64,000 nucleotides of DNA, from contig NZ_PPFB01000001.1 in assembly GCF_002899455.1 (NCBI RefSeq), positions 7,262,501-7,326,500 of the forward strand. Reading direction: 5' to 3'. The notes below the pieces were generated by a model. That model did no database searches, was not told where the DNA came from, and worked only from the letters and a program-made list of their open reading frames with translations. This DNA comes from Streptomyces sp. DH-12 (GTDB lineage: Bacteria > Actinomycetota > Actinomycetes > Streptomycetales > Streptomycetaceae). Position numbers and translations under genes: made by a program. Below are positions 48,685 to 57,700 of this stretch, piece after piece. The first letter of the stretch is position 1. Each line of letters opens with the position of its first letter.

Positions 48685-50985
48685 ATGTCCGAAGACCTCG
48701 TGCCGTACCTCGGCAGGTGGCGCCTGTGGAACCAGTTCGCGCTGCGCGGGCCGGGTTTTCCGGCCGACGGCGTGCTGCGCCTCGCCCCGCCCGGTCTGGC
48801 CGAGGCCGCTGACATGTTCCTCCCGGACACGCCGTTGTCCGGCCCCGAATGGGAAGCCTTCGCCGCCGAACTGGGCACCGCCGCTGTGAAGACCGCGCAC
48901 GTGCTGCAGGACATCGCCCGCACCCCGGCGTTCCGTCAGGCCCTGGCCTGGCAGAACCGCCCGCTGCTCGACTCCGGCATCGCGCCGTTCCTGCGCTTCA
49001 ACCCTGACACCGACAAGCGCAGCAGCATGCCCCGCCAGCGCGAGGAACTCGTCGCGCACTACTGGCAGCGGTTGTGCGTGAAGAACGACACCATCGGCTT
49101 CTTCGGCCCCGTCGGCTGGGGCCGCTGGGACCCCGCGGCATCCGGCGCACACGTCGACCCCGGCACCGGCCTGATCGCCGACTCCACTGTCTACTGGGCG
49201 AGTTGGGGCATCGACGCGGTGGCCAGGATGCTGGACGCGGACCCGGTGCTGCGCGAGTGGATCGCCCCGAGACCGGTCCCGTTCGTCGTGCTGAACGACA
49301 ACCGGGCACGCGTGCCCGGCCGCCGCCCGACCACGCTGTCCGACTCCGAGGCAGCGGTCCTCGCCCGCTGCGACGGCGTGCGTCCAGCCCGCGACATCAC
49401 CGCCGACCTCCCCGGCACCGACGTGACCCGGACGCTGCACGACCTGGTGGCCCGCCGCTGGGTGACCTGGCGACTGGAGGTCCCGGCCGGCACCCACCCC
49501 GAACGCGCCCTGCGCGACTGGCTGTCGACCGTCGGCGACCCGAACCTCAGACGACGCGGCCTGGACGCCCTCGACCTCCTGGAACGGGGCAGGGCGAAAG
49601 TGGCGGCGGCCACCGACGAGAGCACCCTCCTCACCGCACTCCAGGACCTCGAGCGCGACTTCACCACACTCACCGACACGGCCGCGACACGCGAGAAATC
49701 GGCCTCCACCGCCCCCTGCCGCGCCCTCGTCTACAGCGACGCCCGGCGCTCGGCCACGGCGCGCCTCGGCCCGGCCGTCGTGGAGGCACTGTCCCCGCTG
49801 CGCCTGCTGATGGACAGCGCGAGCTGGCTCACCGCCCGGCTGGCCGCGGTCGTGGAGAGCGAGATACGCACGGTGCACCGCCGCCTTGCCGCCGGCGGCG
49901 ACCCGGTCGACCTGGCCTCCTTCTGGTTCGCGTGCCTGCCCGTGCTGCACGGCACCGCCCCTGCGGCGGCGAGCGAGGTGCAGCAAGAGTTCGCCGAGCG
50001 CTGGCAGCGGATCCTCGCGATCCCGCAAGACGCGCGCAGGGTCACCCGGCGGGCCGCCGACATCGAGGAGTCCGTGCGGCGGGAGTTCGAGGGCGGCCAG
50101 GGCTGGACGGCGGCCCGCTATCTCAGCCCGGACATCATGATGGCCGCCGACGGCCCTGAGGCCGCCGCGCGAGGTGACGTGACCCTGGTCCTCGGTGAGC
50201 TGCACCTGGCCGCCAACACCGTGGGCGCCTCGCTCTTCACCCATCAACACCCGGACCCCGGCGAGCTGTTCGCCCTGACCGACCAGGACCACCCCGGTCC
50301 CCGGCTGATGCCGCTGATTGCCAAGGAGCACCGGGCCCGGCTCTCCGCCCGCGTCCGGCACACGCTGGTCCGCCCGGAGGACTACCAGGTCGCCCTCACC
50401 GACTTCACGGCCGACCCGGCCCGCCCCCGCGCCGTCCGCAGCGCCGACGCGCTGGTCGAGCAACAAGACGGTGCCCTGGTGGTCCGGCTGCCCGACGGCG
50501 CGCTCTTCCCCGCGATCGACGTCTTCTCCCACGTCCTGACCACGCTGTCGATGGACCTGTTCCAGCCGCTGCGGCCGGCCGCCCACACACCCCGGGTCAC
50601 GCTCGACCGCCTGGTCATCGCCCGCGAGGCCTGGCAACTGCCCGCCGCGCAGGCCACGTTCGCCGACGACAAGGACGAGGCCCGGCGCTTCGTGCGGGCC
50701 CGCCACTGGCAGCGCCGCCTCGGCCTGCCCCGCTTCGTGTTCGTCGTCTCCCCGACCGAGTCCCGCCCGTTCTACGTCGACTTCGACAGCCCGATCTACG
50801 TCACCATCCTGGCCAAGGCCCTGCGCCGACTCGCCCGCAAGGACCCCTCCGCCACGGCGACGTTCACGGAAATGCTCCCGACCCCGGAACAGACCTGGCT
50901 CACGGACGACGAGGGCCACCGCTACACATCGGAGTTGAGGTTCGTCGCGTTCGACACGCAGGGCAGCGAGGCGGAAGGGGAGTGA
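48685..50985 (+). CDS. LanB-like (lantibiotic dehydratase N-domain / PEARL-type) protein 2
   Basis: 766 residues, ATG 48685 after AAAGGAG. Same architecture as the protein at 43256-45577: FALRGPGFPADGVLRLAPPG near the start, VAHYWQRLCVKNDTIGFFGP around residue 125, CRALVYSDARR, ELHLAANTVGASLFTHQHPD, and RHWQRRLGLPRFVFVVSPTE with RPFYVDFDSPIY. No SpaB_C elimination domain. It differs most from its paralogue in the middle third, which may reflect different tRNA or substrate choice. With the strong hairpin upstream it may have its own promoter. Confidence 0.88.
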   Translation: MSEDLVPYLGRWRLWNQFALRGPGFPADGVLRLAPPGLAEAADMFLPDTPLSGPEWEAFAAELGTAAVKTAHVLQDIARTPAFRQALAWQNRPLLDSGIAPFLRFNPDTDKRSSMPRQREELVAHYWQRLCVKNDTIGFFGPVGWGRWDPAASGAHVDPGTGLIADSTVYWASWGIDAVARMLDADPVLREWIAPRPVPFVVLNDNRARVPGRRPTTLSDSEAAVLARCDGVRPARDITADLPGTDVTRTLHDLVARRWVTWRLEVPAGTHPERALRDWLSTVGDPNLRRRGLDALDLLERGRAKVAAATDESTLLTALQDLERDFTTLTDTAATREKSASTAPCRALVYSDARRSATARLGPAVVEALSPLRLLMDSASWLTARLAAVVESEIRTVHRRLAAGGDPVDLASFWFACLPVLHGTAPAAASEVQQEFAERWQRILAIPQDARRVTRRAADIEESVRREFEGGQGWTAARYLSPDIMMAADGPEAAARGDVTLVLGELHLAANTVGASLFTHQHPDPGELFALTDQDHPGPRLMPLIAKEHRARLSARVRHTLVRPEDYQVALTDFTADPARPRAVRSADALVEQQDGALVVRLPDGALFPAIDVFSHVLTTLSMDLFQPLRPAAHTPRVTLDRLVIAREAWQLPAAQATFADDKDEARRFVRARHWQRRLGLPRFVFVVSPTESRPFYVDFDSPIYVTILAKALRRLARKDPSATATFTEMLPTPEQTWLTDDEGHRYTSELRFVAFDTQGSEAEGE
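49006..49132 (+). repeat. 127-bp tract shared with the first LanB-like gene (copy 2)
   Basis: One mismatch relative to 43586-43712; see that entry for the encoded region. Confidence 0.85.
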
Positions 50986-51002
50986 GGCGGAAGGGGGTCC
51001 TG

Positions 51003-51200
51003 ATGACCGACCGCATCTCCAGCAGCGGCGGCCACGGCGCCGGACAGGCCACCGACGGCTTGCGCCTCACTCCCGACCGGGCGCGCGACGGCGGACGACG
51101 CGCGCTTCACACCGCCGGCTCCGAGAAGCCCGGCGAGACCCCTCCCTGTCCCCGGCGAAACACAAGGCCCTCACACTCTGCACCACGCGGCCAGTACCGC
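51003..51200 (+). other. Possible 5' fragment of a gene after LanB-like 2
   Basis: ATG 51003 has GGAAGGGGG nine bases upstream and begins MTDRISSSGGHGAGQATDGL. The frame stays open far to the right, but beyond about 51.2 kb it is antisense to a helicase remnant and cannot be the original 3' part. This looks like the start of a cluster gene whose remainder was removed by rearrangement; the product is not recognisable. Confidence 0.3.
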
Positions 51201-51294
51201 CACGTCGATGCACACCCTCGCCGACAGACTGAACCAGATGCGTGCACACATGGCCCCCCGCTGCGGAACCGCAACCTCGGCTTGGCGCCCCCGG

Positions 51295-52534
51295 TCAGGC
51301 GAGCGTCACGCCCACCGGACGCCCAGCTCCCGAAGCGCGTCCAGCTGCTCCGCGGTGAGCTTGTCCCGCCGGGTCCTGGTGTTGGGGACCCACGCCCCCC
51401 CACTTCACGGTCACCGGCTCCGCCTCACCGCCGACCAAGATCTCCTCCGCGTGCCCGCGGGGCACCGGCCGGTGCGCGCCTTCCCGTTCCACCCACTGGG
51501 CGAGGGCCGCAAGCCCCCGCTGTAACGCCTGCTGCGCCTTGCCCGTGCCCTTCGCCGCCGTACCACCGGCCCCCGCCCGGGCCGCCCCCGCCGGGAAGGA
51601 AGACCGGCCCTCGAGCGGCTGCACGCCCAGCACGGTCAGCCGTTCCTGCTGCTCGGCCGACAACTCCTTCCAGGCGCCGGGCTGTTTCTGCCGCTTCAGC
51701 CAGCGTCCGATGTCGTCACCGTCCATCAGCACCCCAGGGACCATGTCGGGCAGTACCCCGTCGGCGTCGACCAGGTCGGCGAGCACGCGGCAGTGGCGCT
51801 GTCAGTCCAGGGGGCAGGGACAGTCCCACTCCGAGTCGACCGCGGCGAGCTGCGCCGCGCGTACGGCGGCCCGCCGCGGGTCCTTCCCGAGACCATTCTT
51901 GCGCCGGAGGTTGGCCATGTACTGCCCGACAGGCACAAAGCCGCCGCCGGCCGGATCGTCCCAGACGGCATCCTCCTCGGAGCGAGGTGTCCGGTGGCTC
52001 GCCGGAAGGAGCGCAGCGCGGCGAGTTTGTTCTCCCAGGCTTCCTCGCCCGGCTCCCAGACCATCCCGGCCTCGGGCGCGTCCAGCAGCTCCTTGCGGTG
52101 CGGCTCCAGCTCACCCGCCCGCAGCGCCTTGCGCTGCTGGTGCACCCACCTGCCCAGCGGGCACGCCTTCGTCGCGCCAACCTCGGCCTCGATGTCGTAG
52201 GGAATGGCGTACAGCTCAGTGATCTCGTTCTCCATCCGCCAGCGCAGCAGGGCCTGGCAGCCCTCCAGCCAGACCAGGGACTCGGGCCGGCAGACCCGGG
52301 TCCGCAGGAAGGCCGCGATGGTCACGGCGTCGCGCGGGCTGGAGAAGTGCAGCAGGGCAGCTTCGGCGGCGGCCTGCGTCTCGTTCTGCTTCTGCTCCTT
52401 ACCGTCACCTTCGCCGCCGGCTCCGACGATCCGCCCCTCTTCGTCGCGCCGGACGTGGACCTTGCGCTTGCCGTTCGTGAGCGCGCGGGAGGCGAGCTGC
52501 TCGACCAGGCGCTCATCAGGACTGCGCAGGCCCT
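51295..52534 (-). pseudogene. Helicase-associated-domain protein remnant
   Basis: The minus strand carries repeated helicase-associated blocks: GRWVHQQRKALRAGELEPHR, MVWEPGEEAWENKLAALRSF, then in other frames GQYMANLRRKNGLGKDPRRA, VLADLVDADGVLPDMVPGVL and DDIGRWLKRQKQPGAWKELS, ending in a typical LDALRELGVRWA. At least two frameshifts separate these pieces. The DEAD/DEAH motor is missing; the remnant stops near the ISAzo13 end at 52538. Such large actinobacterial helicases occur in accessory regions. Confidence 0.75.
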
Positions 52535-52537
52535 TTA

Positions 52538-54291
52538 GGGCTCGCAGAGAATCAACATGCTGGTTTGATCTTTGTGGGGTTGCTGTGGGCGAGGAACGCG
52601 GTGACGTCAGCGGGTGTGCGGAATCTGGCTGTCGAGGGTGGGATGGTGCAGCCGTGCTCGGCCAGGAGGGGCTGGACTTGGTGAACGGCCCTGGTGAGGG
52701 TGCTGGTGTTGACTCCGAAGAGCTGGGCGAGGAGATCGCGGGTGCCGAGTTTGCGCAGGTAGAGCACGGTGGCCAGGACTCTGTCGGCGGCGGACAGCTT
52801 GTCCTTGGCCCCAGCGCCCCGGGCACGGATGCGCTCGCCTCCTCGCTTCTGGAGCCGTCCTTGCTCACGTAACTCGTCGAGTTTCCCAGTCAGTTGGTTG
52901 GTGAGTTCGTCCAGCGCCGGTTCGGGCATGCCGGTCAGCTCCGGGTTGCGCAGGCACCCGGTGCAGGGCTGTGGGGACGGGGCGCCGGCTGCCAGCGGGG
53001 CCGTGTCTGCGCTGGTGGTGTCGCGAGGTCGGGGGTGGAGGGTGTAGTTCCAGTCGCCGTGGAAACGGTGCCGGTGCATGGGCAGAGCGTCGATATCGCT
53101 GTCGGTGACCTTGATGCCGGTGTCGTAGGTGCCCGGGTCGAGTTCGGCGTGGACGGTCAGCCCGGTGCGGGTGGTGGTCGCCGCGATGCTGTTCACGGCG
53201 ACGTCATGGCTGGTCAGCGGCCGGCCGCGCCAGTTCATGGAGATGTGGGAGAACAGCCGGTGCTCGATCTTGTTCCACTTTGAGGTGCCCGGCGGCATGT
53301 GGCAGACCGTGATGTCCAAGCCCGTCTCGGCGGCCAGGGCGGCGAGTTCGGTCTTCCAGGCGCGGGTGCGGTAACCGTTGGACCCGCCCGCGTCCGCGGT
53401 GATCAGCAGACGGGTGGCGGCCGGATAGTCGTGCCGGCCCCGGGCCTGCCACCAGCGGCGGATGGAGGCGACAGCAAACGCGGCGGTGTCGTGATCAGTG
53501 CCCACGGTGACCCAGCCGGTGTTCGCGGCGATGTCATAGATCCCGTAGGGGATCGCTTTGCCCGGTCCCTGCCGGTCCAGGAAGTCGTGCGTCTTGACCA
53601 GTACCGGCTCACCGGCAGGCCGCCACTGGCGGCCCGCGTTCTTGTAGTCGCCGATGAGTTCCTTCTTCTTCGCATCCACGCTGATCACCGGCTGGCCGGC
53701 GTCCATGTGTCCTCTGGCCTGCTCGTTGATGTAGCGGAACTGGGCGTCGCGGTCCGGGTGCTGCCTGCCCTCGAGAGTCTTGGCGCCGGCCTGCAGGCTG
53801 AAGCCCTCCTCCCGCAGCAGGTCACCGACCGTGTCCGCGCTCACCCGGTGCCCCTGACCGGTGAGCGCGGCCGCCAGGCTCCTGGTCGACTTCACCGTCC
53901 AGCGCAGCGGCGACATCGGATCGCCCCTCTCGTCGGGTTCCACCAGTGCCAGCAGCGCGGGCCGCAGTCCCGGATCAAGCTCCGCGGACCGCTTCCGGCC
54001 ACCACCGGGCCTGCGCACCCGGCCCAGGGGTTCCTCGCCGGCCTCCAGCTCGTCCACGCCCTTGCGGACCGTCGTCTCGCTGACCCGGGCCGCCCGCGCA
54101 ACCGCCCGGATACCGCCGTGCCCCAGGACCCGGGCCTCGGCCCCCATCATCAGCCGCCGCTGCCGTTCGTCAAGGTGTAGGAACAACACCTCGAACCTCA
54201 CAGCGAGTTGACCGCGAACCTCGTCGGAGACGCTCATACCACAACAACGAGTCGCATCACGGGAAGCAACACCTTGATTCTCTGCGAGCCC
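52538..54291. mobile_element. Complete ISAzo13-family insertion sequence
   Basis: Terminal inverted repeats GGGCTCGCAGAGAATCAA begin at 52538 and, inverted, end at 54291. The flanks TTA (52535-52537 and 54292-54294) look like a 3-bp target duplication. The 1754-bp element holds one intact transposase gene. Confidence 0.88.
52552..54237 (-). CDS. ISAzo13-family transposase
   Basis: 561 residues from ATG 54237. An HTH-containing N-terminus (GGIRAVARAARVSETTVRKG) leads to the family's GRVRRPGGGRKR and RWTVKSTRSLAAALTGQGH. The DDE core includes PVISVDAKKKELIGDYKNAG (first Asp), RLLITADAGGSNGYRTRAWK (second Asp) and WNKIEHRLFSHISMNWRGRP (Glu). The C-terminal 150 residues add a helical segment with LGTRDLLAQLFGVNTSTLTR. 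Length is complete, and with intact ends the element could be mobile. Confidence 0.92.
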   Translation of the reverse strand: MSVSDEVRGQLAVRFEVLFLHLDERQRRLMMGAEARVLGHGGIRAVARAARVSETTVRKGVDELEAGEEPLGRVRRPGGGRKRSAELDPGLRPALLALVEPDERGDPMSPLRWTVKSTRSLAAALTGQGHRVSADTVGDLLREEGFSLQAGAKTLEGRQHPDRDAQFRYINEQARGHMDAGQPVISVDAKKKELIGDYKNAGRQWRPAGEPVLVKTHDFLDRQGPGKAIPYGIYDIAANTGWVTVGTDHDTAAFAVASIRRWWQARGRHDYPAATRLLITADAGGSNGYRTRAWKTELAALAAETGLDITVCHMPPGTSKWNKIEHRLFSHISMNWRGRPLTSHDVAVNSIAATTTRTGLTVHAELDPGTYDTGIKVTDSDIDALPMHRHRFHGDWNYTLHPRPRDTTSADTAPLAAGAPSPQPCTGCLRNPELTGMPEPALDELTNQLTGKLDELREQGRLQKRGGERIRARGAGAKDKLSAADRVLATVLYLRKLGTRDLLAQLFGVNTSTLTRAVHQVQPLLAEHGCTIPPSTARFRTPADVTAFLAHSNPTKIKPAC

Positions 54292-54294
54292 TTA

Positions 54295-54740
54295 GCGTCA
54301 ACGGCTGTGCCGATGGTCCCCAAGGCCGGCGTTGAACCGTCAGATCGTCAGGCGAGCTGATCGAGTGGCGCAAGGGCCCGTTTCACACGAGGCCCAGGCC
54401 AGTGAACTGTCCGCGTACGCGGCCCACGTCGTCTATGGGCAGCTGTCCGGTGCCGGTCTGTCGTTTGATCGGCGGTAATCGCTCCGCTGCGGACCGCGCC
54501 TGGGAACTCGTCGTCTTCATCGGAGCGGGCCAGGTCCGACCTGCCGGCCGCCAGAGAGTTGACGGAACGTTGATTTTAATCGACATACCGTCGATAATCG
54601 AAGTGTGCACTGACAGACGTCAATGCAGCGTCATGTTTCGCCCTTGATCCGGGAGCAGACGCTCGACAGGCACCTGTATCCCACGCCCAGCAGTACGCCC
54701 TCCAGCCACAGACCCACCTCAACCAAGGAAGACAGGACAG
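54295..54740. other. Intergenic region, no recognisable gene
   Basis: Short frames on both strands lack motifs. It should contain the promoter of the secreted protein at 54741. GC content drops near 54570-54620 (TTGATTTTAATCGACATACC), which may be part of that promoter. Confidence 0.4.
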
Positions 54741-55007
54741 ATGAAGCGGATCGCACGCATCGGGCTCCCGTTCGCCGCCGCGTTAACCAGCCTGACCCTG
54801 GCAGCTCCGGTGGGCGCCAGTGGGCAGGCCTCAGCCGCAGACGCCGCAGGCACCGCGGCCAAGCCGTGGATCAACGTCGGCACCTACTGGTTCCTCTGGA
54901 ACTGTCAACGTGACGGCCGTGACGCCGTGGCCATGAACGCGCGGTGGACACAGTGGAAGTGCCCAAGGAACCTCAACAACACGAAGTACGTCTTGTACGT
55001 ACGCTGA
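54741..55007 (+). CDS. Small secreted protein
   Basis: 88 residues, ATG 54741 with AAGGAAGACAGG upstream. A clear signal peptide (MKRIARIGLPFAAALTSLTL, cleavage likely after ASGQASA) leaves a mature part of about 55 residues rich in Trp/Tyr: WINVGTYWFLWNCQRDGRDA and WTQWKCPRNLNNTKYVLYVR. Its two Cys could form one disulfide. Similar tiny secreted proteins of unknown function are frequent in Streptomyces. Confidence 0.7.
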   Translation: MKRIARIGLPFAAALTSLTLAAPVGASGQASAADAAGTAAKPWINVGTYWFLWNCQRDGRDAVAMNARWTQWKCPRNLNNTKYVLYVR

Positions 55008-55191
55008 GCTCACAGAGCCCGGGACGCGCGGAGACCGGGCTGCTGCCAGCACCTGACAGCAGCCCGGTCCAGCAGATGACGGCCGTTGCCCGGACTGTGC
55101 GCAAGCCGCTGGCCGTACGCCCTCCTGCCCCTGACGAGTCCGCGATGTACGAACTGCCCGCGGTCTAACCCGCGACCGTCCTGGCACCGGT

Positions 55192-55717
55192 CAGTGAACC
55201 GTTTTCATCCCGAATATGTGCAGGTCAGCAGGGTGTGGACGGCTTGGACTGCTGTGCCGATGCGGCGGGTGGAACAGCGGGCTCACCGCAGTAGCCGCCA
55301 CGTCTTGAGTTGAGCGAAGGCGCGTTCGCCGGAGGCTCGGAGTCGTGCAGGGTCGCGGTTGAACTGCTGGTAGTGCTCCGGTTGTTCGCTGTAGTGGTAG
55401 TACGGGGTGCGGAAGGCGGCGTCGGCACCCTGGTAGGCGCGGTCCGCGAGCACGAGGATCTGCCGGGTCAGGCAGACCTGGACGATGCCGTGAGCCCGGG
55501 CCGCGGTCAGGTCGTGCGTGCGGCCCGGGGTTGCGCGCGAGAACCACAGAGGGGTGCCGTCCGGACGCGTGACGACCTGGACGTTCATGCCGTGCTTCCG
55601 GTGTTTCTGGGAGTAGTACGGCTCGTCCGCGGCGATGCGGTCGATGGGGATGAGCGTGCCGTCGACGATGACGAAGTTTCCTTCGCCCAGGACGACGAGG
55701 GCTTCCTGCAGGCCGGG
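55192..55717 (-). pseudogene. IS5-like transposase remnant, truncated and with nonsense codon
   Basis: The C-terminal half reads NFVIVDGTLIPIDRIAADEP, YYSQKHRKHGMNVQVVTRPD, PGRTHDLTAARAHGI and ASGERAFAQLKTWRLLR. A TGA (55283-55285) then interrupts; the frame continues ARCSTRRIGTAVQAVHTL to the IS end. The left terminal repeat CAGTGAACCGTTTTCATCC begins at 55192. The 5' half is missing, joined at about 55717 to the next gene. It belongs to the same IS group as 4180-5100. Confidence 0.8.
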
Positions 55718-55719
55718 CC

Positions 55720-55956
55720 ATGTCCGCCTCGGCCGACTCCGTCGTACAGCAGCGTCTGGACCAGGCACAGAAGACGATCCGCAAGCTGTCCGTCGCGACG
55801 TGCGTGCTGATCGGCGCCGTGATCGGCATGGGTGCCGGCATCGTCGCCGCAGCACTGGGGGCGTCGCCGATAGACGCCGTCAAGGCCGGGGGTGCCGCCT
55901 TCATCGGCGTGTCGGGGCTCGCCCTCGTCGTGGAGGCGCGGGTGAACTCGTCGTGA
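55720..55956 (+). CDS. Small membrane protein, possibly 5'-truncated
   Basis: 78 residues starting MSASADSVVQQRLDQAQKTI (helical, polar), then two hydrophobic segments, LSVATCVLIGAVIGMGAGIV and KAGGAAFIGVSGLALVVEAR. The start lies right at the junction with the IS remnant and lacks a proper RBS, so upstream coding sequence may be lost. Unknown function. It precedes the zeta-toxin operon by 75 bp and may be part of it. Confidence 0.5.
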   Translation: MSASADSVVQQRLDQAQKTIRKLSVATCVLIGAVIGMGAGIVAAALGASPIDAVKAGGAAFIGVSGLALVVEARVNSS

Positions 55957-56030
55957 GGATCGGCCTGATCTGCATGGCACCGACGACGTCAACCACACGA
56001 CAATGATCAACACGAGACAAGGGGGACTTC

Positions 56031-56333
56031 ATGCCGAACGGCATCTCCATCACCGACCAGCTGGACCCGCACGAGTGGTCCAACGAAGACACCGCTGCGT
56101 ACGAGGCGGCGATCGAGGCAGTCAACGGGGCGGTGGGCGCCTACAGCGCCGTCATTGCCGCGGAGGAGGCCAAGGCGGCGCCGGACGGGTCCGTCATCGA
56201 GGCGGCCCGGGCGGCGCAGAACCGGCTGGCCCGTGAGCGCGAGGGGCTGCGATCGTCTGACCGCGAGCAGATCGCGGCCGCCCGGGCGCGCTACGCGGCA
56301 CTCGCCCGTGAGGTCATGGCGGGTCTGGCGTGA
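56031..56333 (+). CDS. Small helical protein, putative antitoxin partner of zeta toxin
   Basis: 100 residues, ATG 56031 after AAGGGGG. It is almost entirely alpha-helical by composition (EDTAAYEAAIEAVNGAVGAY, ARAAQNRLAREREGLRSSDR) and ends AREVMAGLA. Its stop overlaps the GTG start of the zeta-toxin gene (GTGA), the usual arrangement for small antitoxin-like partners in actinobacterial zeta loci. Antitoxin function is inferred from position only. Confidence 0.6.
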   Translation: MPNGISITDQLDPHEWSNEDTAAYEAAIEAVNGAVGAYSAVIAAEEAKAAPDGSVIEAARAAQNRLAREREGLRSSDREQIAAARARYAALAREVMAGLA

Positions 56334-56662
56334 TCGACCCGGCCGAGGTGGAGCGGCACCGGCTGTCGCCGGAGGAGAACGAGCGGATCTTCCGCGAGCG
56401 GATCGTCCCTGACCTACTGGAGGGGCGTGCGTCGCAGGAGACGCCCACGGTCGTCTTCCTCGTCGGCCAGCCCGGCGCCGGCAAGAGCCGGGTCACCGAA
56501 CTGGTGGCCGCGCAGATCAACCGGCACGGCGGCTTCGTGGATGTCGACAGCGACCTCTACAAGCCTTATCACCCTGCGTACGCGGAGCTGATGGCGCAGG
56601 ACGCGACGACTCCGGTGATGTGCTTCCAGATGGCGAAGCGGACGATCAACTCGGCTCGGTAG
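56330..56662 (+). pseudogene. Zeta-toxin family kinase, 3'-truncated by IS6 insertion
   Basis: 110 residues. The N-terminal domain is typical: LSPEENERIFRERIVPDLLE, then VVFLVGQPGAGKSRVTELVA with the P-loop GQPGAGKS, and FVDVDSDLYKPYHPAYAELM with the acidic substrate-binding residues. After about residue 95 the sequence (FQMAKRTINSAR) belongs to the incoming IS6 end. The full family is about 200 residues or more, so it should be inactive. Intact relatives phosphorylate UDP-N-acetylglucosamine or other nucleotide sugars. Confidence 0.82.
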
Positions 56663-57309
56663 TCGTGTGCGGGCATCAGGTGGCGGCGGGGCCGGAAGTG
56701 GGGTGAGATGCCGCTGAACGCGGCCAGGAACCGGTGTGCTCCGCCCATGGAGCGGAAGCCTTTCATCGCCCGTTCGCGTTGCCGGGTGGGCTGGTGGCTG
56801 TTCTCCGCCTGGTTGTTCAGGTACTTCGACTGTCGGTGCTCGACGCAGGGCATGACCTCGCGGAGGGCCGCGCCGTAGGAGCGGAGCTTGTCGGTGACGA
56901 CCACCCGCGGCGGCGTGCGGGTCTTCTTGGGGAGCCTGCGGAAGAAGCATCGGGCTGCGGCCTTGTCCCGCCGGTTCTGCACGAGGATGCCGAGGACGTG
57001 CCCGTCCTGGTCGACGGCCCGCCACAGGTACTGCAATCGCCCGTTGATCTTGATGACGACCTCGTCCAAGTGCCACTTGTCCCCGAACTGGGGCTGTCGA
57101 CGGCGCAGCGCGCCTGCGTAGGTCTGCCCGAACTTGCTGCACCAACGGCGGATCGTCTCGTAGGAGACGACGATCCCGCGCTCACGCATCAGCTCCTCCA
57201 CCTCACGGAATGACAACGGGAAACGGAAGTACAGCCACACGCAGTGCGAGATCACCTCCACCGGATACCGGTGGCCCTTGTACGGCGGCGGCGTACCGCC
57301 CACGGACAA
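56569..57309 (-). CDS. IS6-family transposase
   Basis: 246 residues from ATG 57309. Conserved blocks: YKGHRYPVEVISHCVWLYFR, LSFREVEELMRERGIVVSYE, WHLDEVVIKINGRLQYLWRA (first Asp), RVVVTDKLRSYGAALREVMP (second Asp) and NNQAENSHQPTRQRERAMKG (Glu), then FRSMGGAHRFLAAFSGISPH. All catalytic residues are present. The last dozen residues (VASCAISSAYAG) read into the interrupted zeta gene, so the native C-terminus may end earlier. I could not define the terminal repeats. Confidence 0.88.
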   Translation of the reverse strand: MSVGGTPPPYKGHRYPVEVISHCVWLYFRFPLSFREVEELMRERGIVVSYETIRRWCSKFGQTYAGALRRRQPQFGDKWHLDEVVIKINGRLQYLWRAVDQDGHVLGILVQNRRDKAAARCFFRRLPKKTRTPPRVVVTDKLRSYGAALREVMPCVEHRQSKYLNNQAENSHQPTRQRERAMKGFRSMGGAHRFLAAFSGISPHFRPRRHLMPAHDYRAELIVRFAIWKHITGVVASCAISSAYAG

Positions 57310-57568
57310 CCCCCTCCACCATGATCAACTCGAAGATCACCCCACCCCGCCAGCCAACGTGACAGTGCCCGCGGCCGGGCAGTCTGCGGCGGAATCTGGC
57401 CTTCAGGCCTCGGTGACATCGGACGAGGTCATAGACGTCCTGTTCGGGGATCGCCGCATCGGCGCCGAACCAGCACAGTAGTGGCCGGAGCGTATGGGTC
57501 GTCGCATGCCGGGTGTTCGCGCTCCGGTGCTGTTGATCACGCCACCGGCCGAAGAACTTCTTCATCGC

Positions 57569-57700
57569 CTATTGCGACGGCGGGATCCGCAGACCGAAGT
57601 CGCCGCGGTGACGCGGGCATTTGAACGGGTCGATCGGCGACTCCACCGTCGCGTCGAACCGGCGCATGATCTCGCCGACATAGAGCTGTTCCAAGAAACT
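57569..57700 (-). pseudogene. Unidentified C-terminal gene fragment
   Basis: A short frame reads FLEQLYVGEIMRRFDATVES and then PFKCPRHRGDFGLRIPPSQ before a stop at 57569. It follows the hydrolase fragment but in another frame and does not resemble an alpha/beta hydrolase. It looks like the end of an unrelated gene joined by rearrangement; I cannot name it. Confidence 0.35.

Noticed and set aside
50982..52538. Long plus-strand ORF after the second LanB-like gene
   Set aside because: Most of it is antisense to a helicase-associated remnant; only its first part might be a real gene start.
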